Shown here: piece by piece, positions 5,787-6,780 of the stretch | How the letters are laid out: the number at the start of each line of letters is the position of its first letter | Position numbering within the stretch: the stretch's first letter is position 1 | The notes under the pieces: generated by a model | What the model saw: only the letters and a program-made list of their open reading frames with translations | What the model was told of the DNA's origin: nothing | Databases searched by the model: none | From: an uncultured Eubacteriales bacterium | Lineage (GTDB): Bacteria; Bacillota; Clostridia; Oscillospirales; Oscillospiraceae | Direction: 5' to 3' | DNA: 6,780 nucleotides | NCBI GenBank assembly: GCA_902475455.1 | Contig: CABRZO010000135.1 | Span: forward strand, 1-6,780 | Program-made: the position numbers and the translations under genes

Positions 5787-6356
5787 TTATTCCGCCTGGG
5801 GAGCATAGGCGCCGATCAGGTGGGCCTTTACCAGCTGCCGCCGGACGGTAGCGCCCACCAGGGTGGCTGCCACAATTTTGATCATATCCACCAAGACAAA
5901 GGGCAGTACGCATGCCGCCAGCGCATACCACAGCGTGCATCTCATCTGGAACACAAACCAGGCGGTACCGAAGGCATAGGTCACCGCCATGCCCAGGATC
6001 AGCCCCAAAATGGTCCACAGGTAGTTGCCCCGAAAACGATCTACAAAGAAGCCGCCAATCAGGGCCAGGAAGATAAAGCCGACAATATAGCCTCCGGTGG
6101 GTCCCGCCAGTTTGGCTAGGCCGCCGGAATAGCCGGAAAACACCGGCAGTCCCACCATGCCCAACAGTACATAAACCACCACACTGACGGTAGCCCATTT
6201 CCAGCCCAGCAGACAGGCCGCCAGACAGATCACCAGATTGGTAAATGAGATGGGCACCGCACCAATGGGAATGGACATGGGACCCAGCACACACATCACC
6301 GCCGCCATCAGTCCGCATACAGTGAGGCGGTAGATAGAGCTCTTGTTTTGTTTCAT
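5787..6356 (-). CDS. bioY: Biotin transporter substrate-binding subunit BioY
   Basis: BioY is the membrane protein that captures biotin for an energy-coupling factor (ECF) importer. The product is 189 residues, the usual size, with about six hydrophobic segments (roughly 11-30, 35-51, 53-70, 85-105, 112-133, 142-168). Family signatures are GLPVFSGYSGG at 69-79, GPTGGYIVGF at 85-94 and a late PFVLVDMIK segment (152-160) with conserved Asp and Lys. The start is the ATG at 6356: GAGG sits 10 nt upstream, and the promoter puts the RNA start near 6381. Upstream in-frame starts at 6392 and 6416 would therefore not be transcribed from it. No ATPase or EcfT gene is adjacent, so it probably shares the general ECF module, as known for many Firmicutes, or works alone. 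It is probably repressed by BirA (see operator). No biotin synthesis genes are seen here. Confidence 0.95.
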   Translation of the reverse strand: MKQNKSSIYRLTVCGLMAAVMCVLGPMSIPIGAVPISFTNLVICLAACLLGWKWATVSVVVYVLLGMVGLPVFSGYSGGLAKLAGPTGGYIVGFIFLALIGGFFVDRFRGNYLWTILGLILGMAVTYAFGTAWFVFQMRCTLWYALAACVLPFVLVDMIKIVAATLVGATVRRQLVKAHLIGAYAPQAE

Positions 6357-6387
6357 GGAAAATCTTCCTCTCTGTTTCAGTAGCTCT

Positions 6388-6416
6388 ATCATAATCCAAT
6401 TAGCTTCTATTGTCAA
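6388..6416 (-). promoter_or_regulatory. bioY promoter
   Basis: On the - strand: TTGACA (6416-6411), 17-nt spacer, TATGAT (6393-6388). This is a near-ideal sigma-A promoter ending 31 nt before the bioY ATG. Its -35 hexamer lies inside one arm of the BirA-like operator. A second, weaker possibility is CTGACA (6456-6451) with TATAAT (6431-6426), spaced 19 nt. Confidence 0.8.
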
Positions 6417-6440
6417 CCTTAATTTATTATAGTTTACAAT
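6409..6440 (-). promoter_or_regulatory. BirA (biotin repressor) operator of bioY
   Basis: On the - strand: ATTGTAAACT (6440-6431), 12 nt, GGTTGACAAT (6418-6409). The arms are inverted repeats matching at 8 of 10 positions. They resemble the known Firmicute BirA site (TTGTTAACC/TTGTAAACC, about 13 nt, mirrored arm). It covers the bioY -35 box, so biotin-bound BirA should block transcription. The link is strengthened because the next gene is bioY. Confidence 0.8.
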
Positions 6441-6452
6441 CGACTTTAATTG

Positions 6453-6780
6453 TCAGCTTTTCTCTTTTGAGGTTGACCAGCAATCCACCTCCGGCTCCTC
6501 CATGGCCTCCTCCAGCTTTTTCAGGGCCTTTTTTTCAATGCGGGAAATATAGGACCGGCTGATGCCGCACTGGGCGGCAATCTCCCGCTGGGTTCGGGGT
6601 GGGTTGCCGTCCAGGCCGTACCGGCCCACAATGACCTTTCGCTCCCGCTCGTCCAGCACCCGCTCTACACAAATACGCACCTTACGGCAGGCGTCCCGGG
6701 TATCCAGCTCCTCCAGCATGTCATCCTCCACCCGGATCAGATCCAGAATGGACAGATTGCTGCCATCCCCATCGGTGTCC
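6453..6780 (-). CDS. sigK: Sporulation sigma factor, SigK type, C-terminal part
   Basis: Sigma-K directs RNA polymerase to late mother-cell sporulation genes (coat, mother-cell lysis). Only the last 108 residues are in the window; the gene continues past 6780. Visible: the end of region 3 (NLSILDLIRVEDD at 8-20), then region 4 with LDERERKVIVGRYGLDG (42-58) and the -35-recognising helix-turn-helix TQREIAAQCGISRSYISRIE (63-82), then KKALKKL. The segment KVIVGRYGLD plus TQREIA and SRSY-SRIEK-AL fits SigK better than SigE (which has SQSYISRLEKRI) or SigG. A charged 15-residue tail follows. The stop is TGA at 6455-6453. No clear terminator follows, so read-through into bioY is possible during sporulation. 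Whether the upstream half is intact or split by a skin-type element cannot be seen. Confidence 0.82.
   Translation of the reverse strand, partial: DTDGDGSNLSILDLIRVEDDMLEELDTRDACRKVRICVERVLDERERKVIVGRYGLDGNPPRTQREIAAQCGISRSYISRIEKKALKKLEEAMEEPEVDCWSTSKEKS

Noticed and set aside
4819..6399. 526-residue - strand open frame across bioY and the TetR-family gene
   Set aside because: It is bioY read in another frame followed by antisense of the regulator; BioY and TetR signatures are found only in the frames reported.

Overview
The window looks like a chromosomal, largely housekeeping stretch from a GC-rich, spore-forming member of the Clostridia, probably a gut Oscillospiraceae relative (Flavonifractor/Lawsonibacter type). 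The basis is the strong AGGAGG-type ribosome binding sites, the intrinsic terminators with T tracts, the strong G/C bias at third codon positions, a sporulation sigma factor of the SigK type, a BioY biotin transporter with a BirA-like operator, and an ilvC-ilvD pair. The genus assignment is inference from style, not from a search.

Layout. Positions 1-2825 hold two branched-chain amino acid genes on the + strand: ilvC (5' end outside the window) and ilvD. The 154-bp gap between them holds a terminator-like hairpin and a second, perfect hairpin without a T tract. After the ilvD terminator comes an HD-domain phosphohydrolase (2949-3653). A 59-residue single-span membrane protein (3735-3914) follows, with a very good ribosome binding site. 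A two-way terminator separates it from a sirtuin (NAD-dependent protein deacylase) on the - strand, which starts at a GTG at 4710. A 153-bp divergent intergenic region leads to a + strand TetR-family regulator (4864-5727). It is unusual because it carries two complete TetR-type DNA-binding domains in tandem. A strong hairpin lies between it and the convergent gene bioY (- strand, 5787-6356). BioY has a clear promoter with TTGACA, a 17-nt spacer and TATGAT, overlapped by a BirA-like inverted repeat. At the right edge is the 3' half of a sigma factor that best matches SigK (- strand, continuing beyond 6780).

How the genes fit together. IlvC and IlvD catalyse consecutive steps of valine/isoleucine synthesis. 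BioY imports biotin and appears to be shut off by biotin-loaded BirA. The sirtuin and the tandem-HTH regulator share a divergent promoter region that contains a 16-bp palindrome, so that regulator may control itself and/or the sirtuin. The HD protein and the small membrane protein may be co-transcribed, but no function can be assigned to the pair. I see no mobile element, CRISPR array, tRNA or rRNA. No gap between genes exceeds 300 bases. I do not see a convincing novel multi-gene system; the tandem-TetR regulator and its possible operator are the most unusual content.
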